A stretch of 64,000 nt of DNA from Caballeronia terrestris (GCF_001544515.1 NZ_FCOL02000011.1:1-64000); one strand, 5' to 3'. Counted from the first letter of the stretch, positions 1 through 9,196 are shown. Notes: generated by a model not told the origin, from the sequence alone. Made by a program: numbers and translations.

Positions 1-84
1 TCGACACCCTCAAACGCAAGAGCAAAAAGCCGCCTGAAATCCAATCGTTGAGGCGACATCTAGCTTGAAAATTTCCGGCCCGAG

Positions 85-192
85 CCCGACGCGCAGCCCA
101 AGCCCAACGCGCGGCCCAATCCCAACCCGCAGCCCAAGCCCAACCCGCAGCCCAAGCCCAACCCGCAGCCCAAGCCCAACGCGCAGCCCAAG
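85..192. repeat. Six-copy 18-bp tandem repeat beside the quiC stop codon
   Basis: Six adjoining 18-bp units with consensus CCCAACCCGCAGCCCAAG; units three to five are identical and the others differ at one to three positions. The array ends 3 bases before the stop codon of the minus-strand gene, so it lies in its 3' untranslated region. Bases 1-84 hold no gene I can recognise. The period is a multiple of three, and read on past the stop it would encode a Gly-Leu-Gly-Cys type hexapeptide repeat, but nothing shows it is translated. It is a likely slipped-strand (VNTR) site. Confidence 0.9.
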
Positions 193-195
193 CCC

Positions 196-2133
196 TTATG
201 CGTTCCCCTCTTCCTGCGTCTGCTTCTGCGCCTGAGCCGCCATCCGCGCCGGCGCGTTGGTGGCCCCGTATCCGTCGTATGCGTTCACGCGCTGGACGAT
301 TTCGAAGAACAGCCCGTCATTGATGCTCTCGGTGTAAACGTGCAAGTAGTCGCCCGCCGGCGACCGGTCGAACAGCACGCCCGCGCTGCGCATCTTCGCG
401 AGCAGGCCCGGATCGATATCGACGCGCGTGAGCAAGTCGTCGTAGTAGTTCGGGGAGATCGGGACGAAGCGCGTACCGCTCGCCCGCAAGCGCGCGACGC
501 TGTCGAAGATGTCGTGCGAACTCAGCGCGATGTGATGCACGGTCACGCCGCCGCCCGCCGCGACCGTGCGCGCGGTGCGCGTGCGCTGCCCTGGCGACAC
601 GTTGAGCACGAGCCGCATGCTGCGGTCCGCGTTCGCGACGCCGCGGCTCTGCACGAGACCGAACGGATCGGCGAGTTCCAGGCTCTCGCCCGGCTCCAGG
701 CCGAGCACCGCGCGCGAGAACAGGATCCACGTGTCGAGTTGATCGACCGCAAGCCCGAGCGCGACGTGATCGATGTGTTCGAGACCCGCGTCGGGCGCGC
801 CGTCTTCTTCCTCGTCGAGGATGAAATCGGCTTCGTACAGACCGTTCGGCCCGAGCGCCGACGACACGAAACTGACCAGACTCCCGCCCGGAGAAACGAC
901 CGCCGGAACCTGCTGCTCGGACGTACCGACGGGACCGTCGTAGCGCTTCGACTGCATCGCGGTCGCGCGTCCGACGGCGCGCTCGGGATCGGTTGTGCGC
1001 ACGGCGATCGCGCAGACGGAAAGGCCGTGAGTGTCGAAGCGCCGGCGCGCGAAAGAATTCGGCTGCGCATTGACGATCAGGTTGACGTCCCCCTGCCGAT
1101 ACAGCACGACCGCCTTCGACCGGTGCTTGCCCGCGCGCCGGAAGCCGAGTTGCAGCAGGAGCTTGCCGAACGCTTCCCCCGACGCTTCATCGGCGGCGAA
1201 TTCGATGTACGACAGCCCCGCGATATCGGGCAAAGCCGGCGGGCTGTACAACTCGATTCGCTGCAGCACGCGCTGACGCTGATTTTCGCGCGTGTCGTCG
1301 CGTGACGCGGGGTTCTCCAGACTTTGCCGCACCTGGCTTTCGAGATAGAGCAGCGAGCGCATGGCATCGACGGCGATGCGGCGGTTCGGCGTCTCGCGAA
1401 AGACGTCGTTGAAGATTTCCAGCGACAGCGGCCCCGTGTACCCCGCGAGCAGCACCTGCTCGAGGAAGGTCGCCATGTCGAACTGGCCCTGTCCCGGAAA
1501 CGAGCGGTAGTGGCGCGCCCATTGCAGCACGTCCATCGAGAGGAGCGGCGCGTCGGCCATTTGCAGGAAAAAGATCTTGTGGCCGGGAATGTCGGCGATG
1601 CCCGCCGGATCGTCCTTCAGGGAAAGCGTATGAAAGCTGTCGAGGATCAACCCGAGGTGCGGATGATCGGCGCGCCGCACTATCTCCCACGCCTGACCGT
1701 ACAGATTCGTCTTGCGGCCCCACGCGAGCGCCTCGAAGCCGACGCGCAGATTGCGCGCCGCCGCGCGTGTCGCCAGATCATGCAGTTGCGCGGCCGCGAG
1801 CTCGGGGTCGTCGATGGTTAGCGGCGACGTGTTCGAACAGCACAGCACCATCGATACATCCAGCTCCTGCATCAGGTCGAACTTGCGCTCGGCGCGTTCC
1901 AGGCTGCGCTGGTACTGCGCCTCGGGCATGCCTTCGAAGTCGCGAAACGGTTGGTAGAGATCAATCGTGAGGCCGAGATCGGCGACCATCGACCGCACTT
2001 CGGCGGCCGATCCCTTGTAGTTGACGAAGTCGTTTTCGAAGAGCTCGATGCCGTCGAAACGCGCGGCCGCGATGGCCTCCAGCTTCTCGGGCAGCGTCCC
2101 GCTGAGCGACACGGTGGCAATGGTTCGGCGCAT
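196..2133 (-). CDS. quiC: 3-dehydroshikimate dehydratase, TIM barrel fused to HPPD-like VOC domain (QuiC/QsuB type)
   Basis: Predicted to convert 3-dehydroshikimate to protocatechuate, linking quinate/shikimate to the beta-ketoadipate pathway; cytoplasmic. Residues 1-280 form a xylose-isomerase-like TIM barrel. Numbered from the chosen start, the metal ligands of this family fall at E134 (FEALAWGR), D165 (LDSFH), Q191 (FLQMADA) and E239 (LSLEIFND). Residues 320-630 form a 4-hydroxyphenylpyruvate dioxygenase-like VOC region, which in characterised fused homologues is not the dehydratase site. Total 645 aa. The ATG at 2133 is preferred over one 14 codons upstream because GGGAAA precedes it and the ligand numbering fits. 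The GlxA-type regulator gene lies upstream on the same strand with a 132-base gap. Confidence 0.88.
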   Translation of the reverse strand: MRRTIATVSLSGTLPEKLEAIAAARFDGIELFENDFVNYKGSAAEVRSMVADLGLTIDLYQPFRDFEGMPEAQYQRSLERAERKFDLMQELDVSMVLCCSNTSPLTIDDPELAAAQLHDLATRAAARNLRVGFEALAWGRKTNLYGQAWEIVRRADHPHLGLILDSFHTLSLKDDPAGIADIPGHKIFFLQMADAPLLSMDVLQWARHYRSFPGQGQFDMATFLEQVLLAGYTGPLSLEIFNDVFRETPNRRIAVDAMRSLLYLESQVRQSLENPASRDDTRENQRQRVLQRIELYSPPALPDIAGLSYIEFAADEASGEAFGKLLLQLGFRRAGKHRSKAVVLYRQGDVNLIVNAQPNSFARRRFDTHGLSVCAIAVRTTDPERAVGRATAMQSKRYDGPVGTSEQQVPAVVSPGGSLVSFVSSALGPNGLYEADFILDEEEDGAPDAGLEHIDHVALGLAVDQLDTWILFSRAVLGLEPGESLELADPFGLVQSRGVANADRSMRLVLNVSPGQRTRTARTVAAGGGVTVHHIALSSHDIFDSVARLRASGTRFVPISPNYYDDLLTRVDIDPGLLAKMRSAGVLFDRSPAGDYLHVYTESINDGLFFEIVQRVNAYDGYGATNAPARMAAQAQKQTQEEGNA

Positions 2134-2265
2134 GATCGTTTTCCCGGTGTCGTGGTCGTGGCGTGCGGCTCGCATCGTGCGTGCCCGGCCGCCATTGCCA
2201 GTGTAGTCAAGGATCGCGCGCGGCGGGCCTCTTGTCCTTGGTGCTGTGCAGCATGCGGCGTGTCG

Positions 2266-3225
2266 TCAGCGTTTTCGAAAACTCGTGCGGTAATCGTTCG
2301 GGCTGACGCCGAGGCGCCGCACGAAAACGATCCGCATGCGATCAGCCGTGCCGAACCCGCACTCCCACGCGACGGTCTTCAGCGGCGCGTCGCTGCTTTC
2401 GAGCGCATTGCGCGCCGCGTCGACACGCGCGCGCTCGACAAATTCGTGCGGCGTCAGTCCCGCGAGCTGCACGAAGGCGCGCGCGAAGCTGCGCGCGCTC
2501 ATGCCGGCGACCTGCGCGAGCCGCTCCACCGTTAGCGGCTCGCCGATGTGCTCCATCACGTGCGCCTGCACCTTCGCGACGGGCGAAGTTTCGTCGGCGG
2601 GCGCGCTGAGGTAGGGGCTGAATTGCGACTGTCCGCCGCGCCGCTGCGCGAAGACGACTAGCCGCTTTGCCACCGCGAGCGACACCTGCGCACCGTGATC
2701 CTCCGCGACGAGCGCGAGCGCCACGTCGATCCCGGCCGTCACGCCCGCCGACGTCACGAGCGGTCCGTCGCGCAGATGGATACGGTCGAGTTCGACCCGC
2801 GCGCGCGGGAACTGCTGCGCGAGCTGCGGCGCGTTCTGCCAGTGCGTCGTGACGTGCCGTCCGTCGATCAACCCCGCGTGGCCGAGCGCGAACGCGCCGG
2901 TGCAGATCGAGCCGTAACGCTCACAGCTAGCGGCGACATCGGCGAGCCAGTGCGTCAGGCGCGGCTCGGGCGCATCGACCGGCAGGCCCGGGCCACCGGC
3001 GACGAGCGCGGTGTCGTAGCGCTCGCGCGCGTCGGCGAAACTCTGGTCGGCGAAGAGGCGCGTGCCATTCGAGGTGCGCACGGCGCCCGCGTCAGACGCG
3101 ACGAGGGTGATCGAATAGGCATCGTGCCCGGGGATGAAGCCGTTGGCCTCCGCAAAGACATCGACGGGGCCGGCGACGTCGAGCGCCTGCACTCCCGGAA
3201 AAATCGCAATGGCGACGGTTCGCAT
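2266..3225 (-). CDS. GlxA-family AraC-type transcriptional regulator with DJ-1/PfpI domain
   Basis: A two-domain DNA-binding regulator of 319 aa. The N-terminal half is a DJ-1/PfpI glutamine-amidotransferase-like ligand domain with the nucleophile-elbow-like motif YGSICTGAF. The C-terminal 100 residues hold the AraC double helix-turn-helix (LTVERLAQVAGMS, then TVAWECGFGT and GVSPNDYR). The family usually senses small nitrogenous or aromatic metabolites; the ligand here is unknown. The ATG at 3225 (MRTVAIAIFPG) matches the usual family N-terminus, while an in-frame ATG at 3303 would add 26 poorly conserved residues. It is divergent from the HD-domain gene and upstream of quiC, so control of quiC is plausible but only inferred. 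Confidence 0.85.
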   Translation of the reverse strand: MRTVAIAIFPGVQALDVAGPVDVFAEANGFIPGHDAYSITLVASDAGAVRTSNGTRLFADQSFADARERYDTALVAGGPGLPVDAPEPRLTHWLADVAASCERYGSICTGAFALGHAGLIDGRHVTTHWQNAPQLAQQFPRARVELDRIHLRDGPLVTSAGVTAGIDVALALVAEDHGAQVSLAVAKRLVVFAQRRGGQSQFSPYLSAPADETSPVAKVQAHVMEHIGEPLTVERLAQVAGMSARSFARAFVQLAGLTPHEFVERARVDAARNALESSDAPLKTVAWECGFGTADRMRIVFVRRLGVSPNDYRTSFRKR

Positions 3226-3388
3226 CGGCGGGAAAGGGAAGGTTGGAGGGGCCCGCTTCAAGGCTGGCAGAAGACGCCGTGCGCTTGGCAGGGATCGACG
3301 CATGGCTGCGATTGTCGCTTGAAGCGCGCGCCTTCACACTGAATTCATCGGCCGACCTCTCTTTCCCAGCCATCAGGAGCGACACCAA

Positions 3389-4078
3389 ATGAGCGAAATC
3401 ATCGCAGGCATCCGAATTCCCGACAGCACGATGGCGCGCGACGCGACCCAGCTCGTGCGCGATACCGAAACCGATCTGCTGTATCACCACTCGCGCCGCG
3501 TGTTTCTGTTCGGCGCGCTGGCCGGCGAACGCAAGCAGTTGAAATACGACGCGGAACTGCTGTACATCGGCGCAATGTTCCACGACATGGGCCTGATGGA
3601 CGCATACAGCAGCCCGCAAGATCGCTTCGAAGTCGACGGCGCGAACGCCGCGCGTGATTTCCTCGTGCGCTACGGCATCGGCGAGAGCGAGATCGAGCAG
3701 GTGTGGGACGCGATCGCGCTGCACACGACGCCGGGCATTCCGCAATACAAGAAGCCGGTGGTCGCGCTCGTGACGGCGGGCGTCGAGATGGACGTGCTCG
3801 GTCTCGCCTACGACGAATTCACGGACGACCAGCGCCGCCTCGTCGTGGCCGCGCATCCGCGCGGGGACCGCTTCAAGGAAGGCATCATCGATGCGTTCGC
3901 GCTGGGCACGATCAAGAAGCCCGAGAGCACGTTCGGTAACGTCAAGGCCGATGTCCTCGCGCTGAAAGACCCGAGCTACAAGCGGCTTAACTTCTGCAGC
4001 ATCATCCTGGGTTCGGCCTGGAACGACACGAACCACGACGCCGCGACGTGCCGCAATCCGGCGCACGCGCACGGTTGA
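3389..4078 (+). CDS. HD-domain phosphohydrolase-like protein
   Basis: A 229-aa cytoplasmic protein with an HD metal-dependent phosphohydrolase fold. Candidate ligands are H33 or H34 (LYHHSRRV), H65-D66 (GAMFHDMGL), H112 (ALHTTPG) and a later acidic residue near D135. The family includes nucleotidases and related hydrolases; no substrate can be assigned from sequence. CAGGAGCG precedes the ATG at good spacing. It is divergent from the GlxA-type regulator with a gap of about 160 bases, so it may be that regulator's target. The siderophore locus begins just downstream with its own promoter. Confidence 0.82.
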   Translation: MSEIIAGIRIPDSTMARDATQLVRDTETDLLYHHSRRVFLFGALAGERKQLKYDAELLYIGAMFHDMGLMDAYSSPQDRFEVDGANAARDFLVRYGIGESEIEQVWDAIALHTTPGIPQYKKPVVALVTAGVEMDVLGLAYDEFTDDQRRLVVAAHPRGDRFKEGIIDAFALGTIKKPESTFGNVKADVLALKDPSYKRLNFCSIILGSAWNDTNHDAATCRNPAHAHG

Positions 4079-4160
4079 GCGCATAGGCATGTGTGCGCCT
4101 GGTTGACGAAACCGGCGCATGCGCATCAACCCGAAAGCCCTGCCGTCGCAAACGTTAAAG

Positions 4161-4189
4161 TTGAGAATGATTCGCGTTTAGAGTATGTT
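4161..4189 (+). promoter_or_regulatory. Fur-box-overlapped promoter of orbS
   Basis: A sigma70-like promoter has -35 TTGAGA (4161-4166), a 17-base spacer and -10 TATGTT (4184-4189). A Fur-box-like sequence, TTGAGAATGATTCGCGTTT (4161-4179, core GAGAAT-G-ATTCGC), covers the -35 and spacer. In B. cenocepacia orbS belongs to the Fur regulon, so iron repression is expected here. The predicted transcript start leaves a leader of about 22 bases. Confidence 0.72.
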
Positions 4190-4218
4190 GCGGGTTGTCT
4201 CAATATGCGGAGTGACCA

Positions 4219-4899
4219 ATGGCAGGAGTGCTCGACTCGTCCAGGCCATCGACGGCGCTATCGTCGATGTTCGTCTCTCAACACGCGCGCCGGCGTGCCG
4301 TGCCTCATGGCGACGACGCCGTGCGCGCGCGAGAGACGTTGCTCGATGTCGCCATCGCGAACCGGCCGATGCTCGTGAATTTCGCGCGCGGTTTCGTCGG
4401 CTGTGCGAGCCGGGCGGAGGACGTGGTCCACGACGTCTTTATCCAGCTCATGGATTTGCCGGACCAGGACGCCGTGCGCCGCCCGATCTGCTACGTGACG
4501 CGCATGGTGCGCAATGCGTCGATCGATGCGTGCCGCCGCCAGAGCCTCGAAAACACCTATCACGCCGACGAGGACGACGGCCTCGACGTCCCCTCGCACG
4601 AACTCACGCCCGAAGCGAAGGTGCAGGCGCGCGACACGCTGCGCCGCGTCTTCGATGCGCTCGCGCAACTGCCGGCGCGCAGCCGGACGGCGTTCGAGAT
4701 GGTGCGTCTCTCCGACGAAACGCTGCAGAGCACGGCGCGCGCGCTGAACGTGTCGCAGACGCTCGTGCACTTCATGGTCCGCGATGCCGAGAAGCATTGC
4801 GCCGACTGCCTGGACGCCGGCGACCGCAACGTCGCGTGTCCGGCGTTTTTGGGCGGCCGGGCGCGCCGCCGGCAAGACGCCGCGGCGAACCGCTCATAA
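4219..4899 (+). CDS. orbS: ECF sigma factor for siderophore genes (OrbS/PvdS-like)
   Basis: A 226-aa ECF sigma factor that should direct RNA polymerase to the siderophore promoters. Region 2 spans about 40-115 (MLVNFARGFVG, AEDVVHDVFIQLMD) and region 4 about 140-195 (LPARSRTAFEMVRLSDETLQ, then SQTLVHFMVRDAEKH). A tail after region 4 carries H193, C194, C197 and C207, a possible metal-sensing cluster. CGGAGTG sits 6 bases before the ATG. Gene order and the matching downstream promoters identify it as OrbS. No anti-sigma factor gene is adjacent, which fits this group, where Fur and iron control the sigma factor directly. Confidence 0.93.
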   Translation: MAGVLDSSRPSTALSSMFVSQHARRRAVPHGDDAVRARETLLDVAIANRPMLVNFARGFVGCASRAEDVVHDVFIQLMDLPDQDAVRRPICYVTRMVRNASIDACRRQSLENTYHADEDDGLDVPSHELTPEAKVQARDTLRRVFDALAQLPARSRTAFEMVRLSDETLQSTARALNVSQTLVHFMVRDAEKHCADCLDAGDRNVACPAFLGGRARRRQDAAANRS

Positions 4900-4917
4900 G
4901 CCACGCACCCGCGCGCC

Positions 4918-4944
4918 GGTAAAAATCCGCGCGCGCCAAACGTC
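4918..4944 (+). promoter_or_regulatory. OrbS-type (iron-starvation) promoter of orbH
   Basis: GGTAAAAAT (TAAA at 4920-4923), 17 bases, then CGTC (4941-4944). This matches the PvdS/OrbS iron-starvation box TAAAT-(N16-17)-CGT. It lies 67 bases before the orbH ATG and has the same TAAA-N17-CGTC geometry as the orbE and orbI promoters. Confidence 0.8.
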
Positions 4945-5011
4945 TATTCGATGAAGCCGGCGTTTTCCAGAATTGCCGCCGATCCTGAATCCAACCGACC
5001 AAGCCACCGAC

Positions 5012-5245
5012 ATGACTCAAGCTCAAAACATTTCGACCACCCCGGCGGACGACGTCGTCTACACGGTCGTCATCAACGACGAAGAGCAGTACTCGATCTG
5101 GCCGGCGTACCGCGCCGTGCCGGCCGGCTGGCGCGAAGCGGGCAAGAGCGGCGCGAAGGCCGACTGCCTCGCCTACATCGAGACCGTGTGGACCGACATG
5201 CGTCCCGCGAGCCTGCGCCGCCACATGGACGGCGTCGCGTCGTAA
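5012..5245 (+). CDS. orbH: MbtH-like NRPS accessory protein
   Basis: A 77-aa MbtH family protein that binds and supports folding or activity of NRPS adenylation domains. The family pattern is visible: [34 protein letters not shown]. The ATG at 5012 gives the standard length; an upstream in-frame TTG would add 13 residues with no ribosome site. It is the first gene of the orbH-G-C-D-F-B operon and its partners are OrbI and OrbJ. Confidence 0.93.
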   Translation: MTQAQNISTTPADDVVYTVVINDEEQYSIWPAYRAVPAGWREAGKSGAKADCLAYIETVWTDMRPASLRRHMDGVAS

Positions 5246-5262
5246 GCGCCGGAGAATCCTGC

Positions 5263-6270
5263 ATGACTCAACTTTCCCTGCCGCGCCTGACGCTCGCCGA
5301 CCTGCGCATCGAGCCCGGCTTGCCGACCGTCGTCTCGCCGGTCGCGGGTGCCGATCTCTCGCTCGATGAAGCGGCGCCGCTCTTGCGCGCGATCGTCAGC
5401 GACACGCTTGAACGCGCGGGCGGCGTGCTGTTCACAGGCTTTCGCGTCGAATCGATCGATGCGTTCCAGCAGTTCGCCGGCTCGTTCGGGCATCCGCTGA
5501 TCGGCTACGAATTCGCGTCGACGCCGCGCAGCCAGGTCGAGGGCGCCGTCTATACGTCGACGGAATATCCGCCGCATCGCTCGATCCCGCTGCACAACGA
5601 GCAGTCGTACACGCGCGAGTGGCCGTTGCGCATCTGGTTCCACTGCGCGCTCGCCGCGCGCTCGGGCGGCGCGACGCCGATCGCCGACAGCCGCGCGATC
5701 TACCGCGCGCTCGATCCGGCGCTCGTCGCACGCTTCGCGAAGCGCGAGCTGCTCTACATACGCAACTTCGGGCAAGGGCTCGATTTGCCGTGGCAGCAGG
5801 CGTTCGGCTCGGACGATCCGCGCGAGGTCGAGCGCATCTGCGTGGCGCGCGGTATCGATTGCGAATGGCGCGACAGCGACGACGGCGAGCTTTTGCTCCG
5901 CACGCAGGAGCGGTGTCAGGCGGTCACGCGCCATCCCAAGACGGGCGACATGGTGTGGTTTAACCAGGCGAACCTCTTTCACCTGTCGGCGCTCGACGAG
6001 GACATGCAGGAAGCGCTCGTCGATGCGGTCGGTCTGGAGAACGTGCCGCGCAACGTCTACTACGGCGACGGTGAGCCGATCGAAGCCGATGCGCTCGCCG
6101 AGATTCGCGGTGTGCTGGAACAGCAGCGCATCGTATTTCCATGGCTGACGGGCGACGTGCTGATGCTCGACAACATGCTGACCGCCCATGCGCGCGATCC
6201 GTTCGAAGGGCCGCGCAAGGTCGTCGTCGCGATGGCGCAAAGCTACAGCGAGCGGACGGCGCAACGATGA
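5263..6270 (+). CDS. orbG: TauD-family Fe(II)/2-oxoglutarate dioxygenase, probable aspartate beta-hydroxylase
   Basis: A 335-aa non-haem iron, 2-oxoglutarate dioxygenase of the TauD/SyrP group. The iron-binding facial triad is seen in the HxE motif IPLHNEQSY and the distal His of MLDNMLTAHARDP, with the downstream Arg for 2-oxoglutarate. In ornibactin and malleobactin loci this enzyme is thought to make the beta-hydroxyaspartate residue. The ATG at 5263 has GGAG 8 bases upstream. The frame stays open to 4951 across orbH, but that extension is low-complexity and rejected. Its TGA overlaps the next ATG. Confidence 0.88.
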   Translation: MTQLSLPRLTLADLRIEPGLPTVVSPVAGADLSLDEAAPLLRAIVSDTLERAGGVLFTGFRVESIDAFQQFAGSFGHPLIGYEFASTPRSQVEGAVYTSTEYPPHRSIPLHNEQSYTREWPLRIWFHCALAARSGGATPIADSRAIYRALDPALVARFAKRELLYIRNFGQGLDLPWQQAFGSDDPREVERICVARGIDCEWRDSDDGELLLRTQERCQAVTRHPKTGDMVWFNQANLFHLSALDEDMQEALVDAVGLENVPRNVYYGDGEPIEADALAEIRGVLEQQRIVFPWLTGDVLMLDNMLTAHARDPFEGPRKVVVAMAQSYSERTAQR

Positions 6271-7100
6271 CGAAGACGGTTGGAGCGGCGCTGACGGCGC
6301 GCTCGCTGACGGTCGGCTACCGCGACAACGTCGTGCTCGACGGCCTCGACTTGCAGATCGGCGCGGGACGCATCACCGCGCTGTGCGGACCGAACGGCTG
6401 CGGCAAGAGCACGCTGTTGCGCACGCTCGCGGGACTGCAGCCTGCACGCTCGGGGGAAATCGAAGTGAACGGCGCGCCGATCGCCACGTTCCGGCGGCGC
6501 GCGCTCGCGCGCACGCTCACGATGCTCGCGCAGTTCAACCAGATTCCGGCAGGCCTGACCGTGCGTGAGCTCGTGGCATACGGGCGCTACGCGCATGGCG
6601 GCTGGCTGCGCGGCTTGACGCACGCTGACCACGAAGCGATCGACGAGGCGCTGGAAACGAGCGGCCTCTCCGACGACGCCACGCGCGACGTCGCCGCGCT
6701 CTCCGGCGGCGAGCGGCAGCGCGCGTGGATCGCGATGGCGCTCGCACAGCAGGCGCCGATCGTCCTGCTCGACGAGCCGACGACCTATCTCGACATCCAT
6801 CATCAGCTCGACATCCTGCGCGAGTTGCGGCGTCTGAATCGCGAGCGCGGGCTGACGATCGTCTGGGTGCTGCACGACCTGAATCAGGCCGCCGCCTACA
6901 GCGACGAAATCGTGCTGATGCGCGCGGGACGCGTGATCGCGCACGGCGTGCCCGATGCGATGCTCGATCCGCCGCATCTGTTCGAGACCTTCGGCGTGCC
7001 GATGCTCAAGATCGCGCATCCGCAGACGGGCGCACCGATGTGTGTCCCGGCCTATGACCCCGTGCACCCCGTGCGCTCGAAGAAGGACATTGCCGCATGA
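6267..7100 (+). CDS. orbC: Ferric-siderophore ABC transporter ATPase
   Basis: A 277-aa FecE/FhuC-type ATPase powering ferric-siderophore import across the inner membrane. Walker A is GPNGCGKST, the signature is LSGGERQR, Walker B is IVLLDEPTTYLD and the H-loop His lies in VLHDLNQ. It starts in an ATGA overlap with orbG and ends in an ATGA overlap with orbD, so translation is probably coupled. Its partners are the fused permease OrbD and binding protein OrbB. Confidence 0.94.
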   Translation: MTKTVGAALTARSLTVGYRDNVVLDGLDLQIGAGRITALCGPNGCGKSTLLRTLAGLQPARSGEIEVNGAPIATFRRRALARTLTMLAQFNQIPAGLTVRELVAYGRYAHGGWLRGLTHADHEAIDEALETSGLSDDATRDVAALSGGERQRAWIAMALAQQAPIVLLDEPTTYLDIHHQLDILRELRRLNRERGLTIVWVLHDLNQAAAYSDEIVLMRAGRVIAHGVPDAMLDPPHLFETFGVPMLKIAHPQTGAPMCVPAYDPVHPVRSKKDIAA

Positions 7101-9196
7101 CGACGCTCGCAGCCCGCAAGCGCATGCGTCGTGCATCGTCGGCCGTAGGCGGGGCCGCGCAGGATCGCGTCGGCGTGATCGGCGCGGCGCTCGTCGCGTT
7201 GATCGTGGCGGTCGCCGCGATGCGCCTCGCGCCGGAATTGCGAGCGTGGCTCGCCGCGCCGTCCGGCACCGATGCCGCGCAACTCGCCGGCATCTTTCTC
7301 TTCGATCTCGATGCGCCGCGCGTCGTGGCGGCGCTCGTCGCAGGCGGCTGCCTCGCGGTCGCGGGGACGCTCTTTCAGGCGCTCACGCGCAATCCGCTCG
7401 CGTCGCCCGATCTGCTCGGCATCACGGGCGGCGCGCAACTGGGCCTCGTCGCCGCGATGATCGTGCCGTCGCTCGTGGGCGCGGCGTCGGTGCCGCTCCT
7501 TTTCGCATGCGGGCTCGCGGCGGCGGCGTGTGTCGCGGCGGCCGCCGGCGGCTGGCGCGCGACGCCGCTGCGGCTCGTGCTCGCCGGCAGCGTCTCGATG
7601 CTGCTCTTCTCCGCGATCACGACGCTCTTGCTTGCCTTCTTCGAGCAGACGGTGGTCGGTGCCTCGCTGTGGGCGAGCGGCAGCCTGTACCAGCCGGGCG
7701 CGGCAGGGCTCTTGACCGCGCTCGGCTGGCTCGCGGCGCCGCTCGTCGCGTTGCCTTTCGTGATCCGTCCGCTCGATCCGCTCGCCCTCGGCGACGATGC
7801 CGCCGCCGCTGCCGGCGTGCGCGTCGACGCGACGCGGCTCGCTGCGATGACCGTCGCCGTCGGCTTTGCGAGCGTCGCGGTGAGCATCGCGGGGCCGCTG
7901 TCGTATGTCGGGCTGATCGCGCCGAACTTGCTGCGCCAGATGCGCGGCGCGAAGGCGTCGAAGCTCGGCGCGCTCGTGCCGTTGGCGGCGCTGGCGGGCG
8001 GCGCGCTCGTGCTGGTAACCGACAGCGCCGTGCTCGCCCTCGACCTCGACTCGACGCTCTCGACCGGCGTCGCGATCGCTTTTCTCGGCACACCGCTGAT
8101 GCTCGCATTGATCCGCAGCGGCGCCGCGTGGTCGGGCGTGCTGCACGCGGGGCCGGAGCGATCAGCGGCGGGCGGCGGCACGCGCTTCGTGCGCGCGATC
8201 GCGGCGTTGCCGTGGCCGGTCATCGCGATGATCCTGCTCGCGGCGGGCGCTGCGGTGCTGGTTTTGGGTGCGTCGTTCGGCCCGACGTGGCTCGGTCCTG
8301 AGCGCTGGCTCGCCGTGCTGCATCATCGCGACGACATCGGCCGGATGCTGCTCGATCTGCGCGTGCCGCGATTGCTCTGCGCGCTGCTTGCGGGCGCGCT
8401 GCTCGCGGCGAGCGGCGTGCTGATGCAGAGCATCGTGCGCAATCCGCTTGCCGGGCCCGAAGTGCTGGGCGTGACGCAGGGCGCCGGACTCGCGACGCTC
8501 GCCGTGCTGATGATCTGGCCGCTCGTCGGTCATTCGATTCTCGGCGCCGCCGCACTCGCGGGTGGTGGCGCGACGCTCGTGCTCACGCTGCTTTTGAACC
8601 GGAGGCATCAATATGCGCCGCTCGCGGTGGCGTTGACGGGCATCGTGATCGGGACGCTGTGGACGACACTCGCGCAATGGCTCATCACGCAGCAGAGCGT
8701 GCAGCCAGCGCGGTTCGTCGTGTGGCTGATCGGCGGCACGTATGGACGCAGTTGGGGCGAGGTCGCGATGATTTTGCCGTGGTGCGCGCTGGCGTTGCCG
8801 GTTTTTGCGCTGCTCGCGCGTCCTTTGGATCTGCTCGCGCTCGGCGACGATCAGGCCGTCGCGCTCGGCTTGCCGATCGGCGTGTTGCGGCCGCTGGTGC
8901 TGACGATCGCGACGCTTGCCGCGTGCGCGGCAGTGGCGGCGGTGGGGCCGGTGGGCTTTATCGGGCTGATGGCGCCGCATCTCGCGACTATGCTCGGGGC
9001 GCGCACGCATGGCACGCGGCTGTGGCTTGCTGCGGCGCTTGGCGCGATCGTCCTGGCGGCGGCGGATGTCGCGGCGCGCACGCTGCTCGCGCCGAGGGAA
9101 ATCCCGGCGGGGGTGCTGACCGCGCTGATCGGAGCGCCGTATTTGCTGGTGCTTTTGATCGTGCAGACGCGGCGTGAGAAGCGGGGCGGACGGTGA
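7097..9196 (+). CDS. orbD: Double-length (FhuB-like) ferric-siderophore permease
   Basis: A 699-aa inner-membrane permease in which two FecCD-type halves are fused, as in FhuB. The repeat shows in paired motifs: VAGTLFQALTRNPLASPDLL with ITGG in the first half, and SGVLMQSIVRNPLAGPEVL with VTQG in the second. Each half has about ten hydrophobic segments, with a linker near residues 345-365. It starts in an ATGA overlap with orbC, and its TGA lies within the GTGA that opens orbF. One fused chain would pair with two OrbC ATPases. Confidence 0.93.
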   Translation: MTTLAARKRMRRASSAVGGAAQDRVGVIGAALVALIVAVAAMRLAPELRAWLAAPSGTDAAQLAGIFLFDLDAPRVVAALVAGGCLAVAGTLFQALTRNPLASPDLLGITGGAQLGLVAAMIVPSLVGAASVPLLFACGLAAAACVAAAAGGWRATPLRLVLAGSVSMLLFSAITTLLLAFFEQTVVGASLWASGSLYQPGAAGLLTALGWLAAPLVALPFVIRPLDPLALGDDAAAAAGVRVDATRLAAMTVAVGFASVAVSIAGPLSYVGLIAPNLLRQMRGAKASKLGALVPLAALAGGALVLVTDSAVLALDLDSTLSTGVAIAFLGTPLMLALIRSGAAWSGVLHAGPERSAAGGGTRFVRAIAALPWPVIAMILLAAGAAVLVLGASFGPTWLGPERWLAVLHHRDDIGRMLLDLRVPRLLCALLAGALLAASGVLMQSIVRNPLAGPEVLGVTQGAGLATLAVLMIWPLVGHSILGAAALAGGGATLVLTLLLNRRHQYAPLAVALTGIVIGTLWTTLAQWLITQQSVQPARFVVWLIGGTYGRSWGEVAMILPWCALALPVFALLARPLDLLALGDDQAVALGLPIGVLRPLVLTIATLAACAAVAAVGPVGFIGLMAPHLATMLGARTHGTRLWLAAALGAIVLAAADVAARTLLAPREIPAGVLTALIGAPYLLVLLIVQTRREKRGGR

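Noticed and set aside
4951..5262. In-frame 104-codon upstream extension of orbG
   Set aside because: It crosses orbH, is low-complexity and Arg-rich, and the ATG at 5263 has a good GGAG site and matches TauD-family length.
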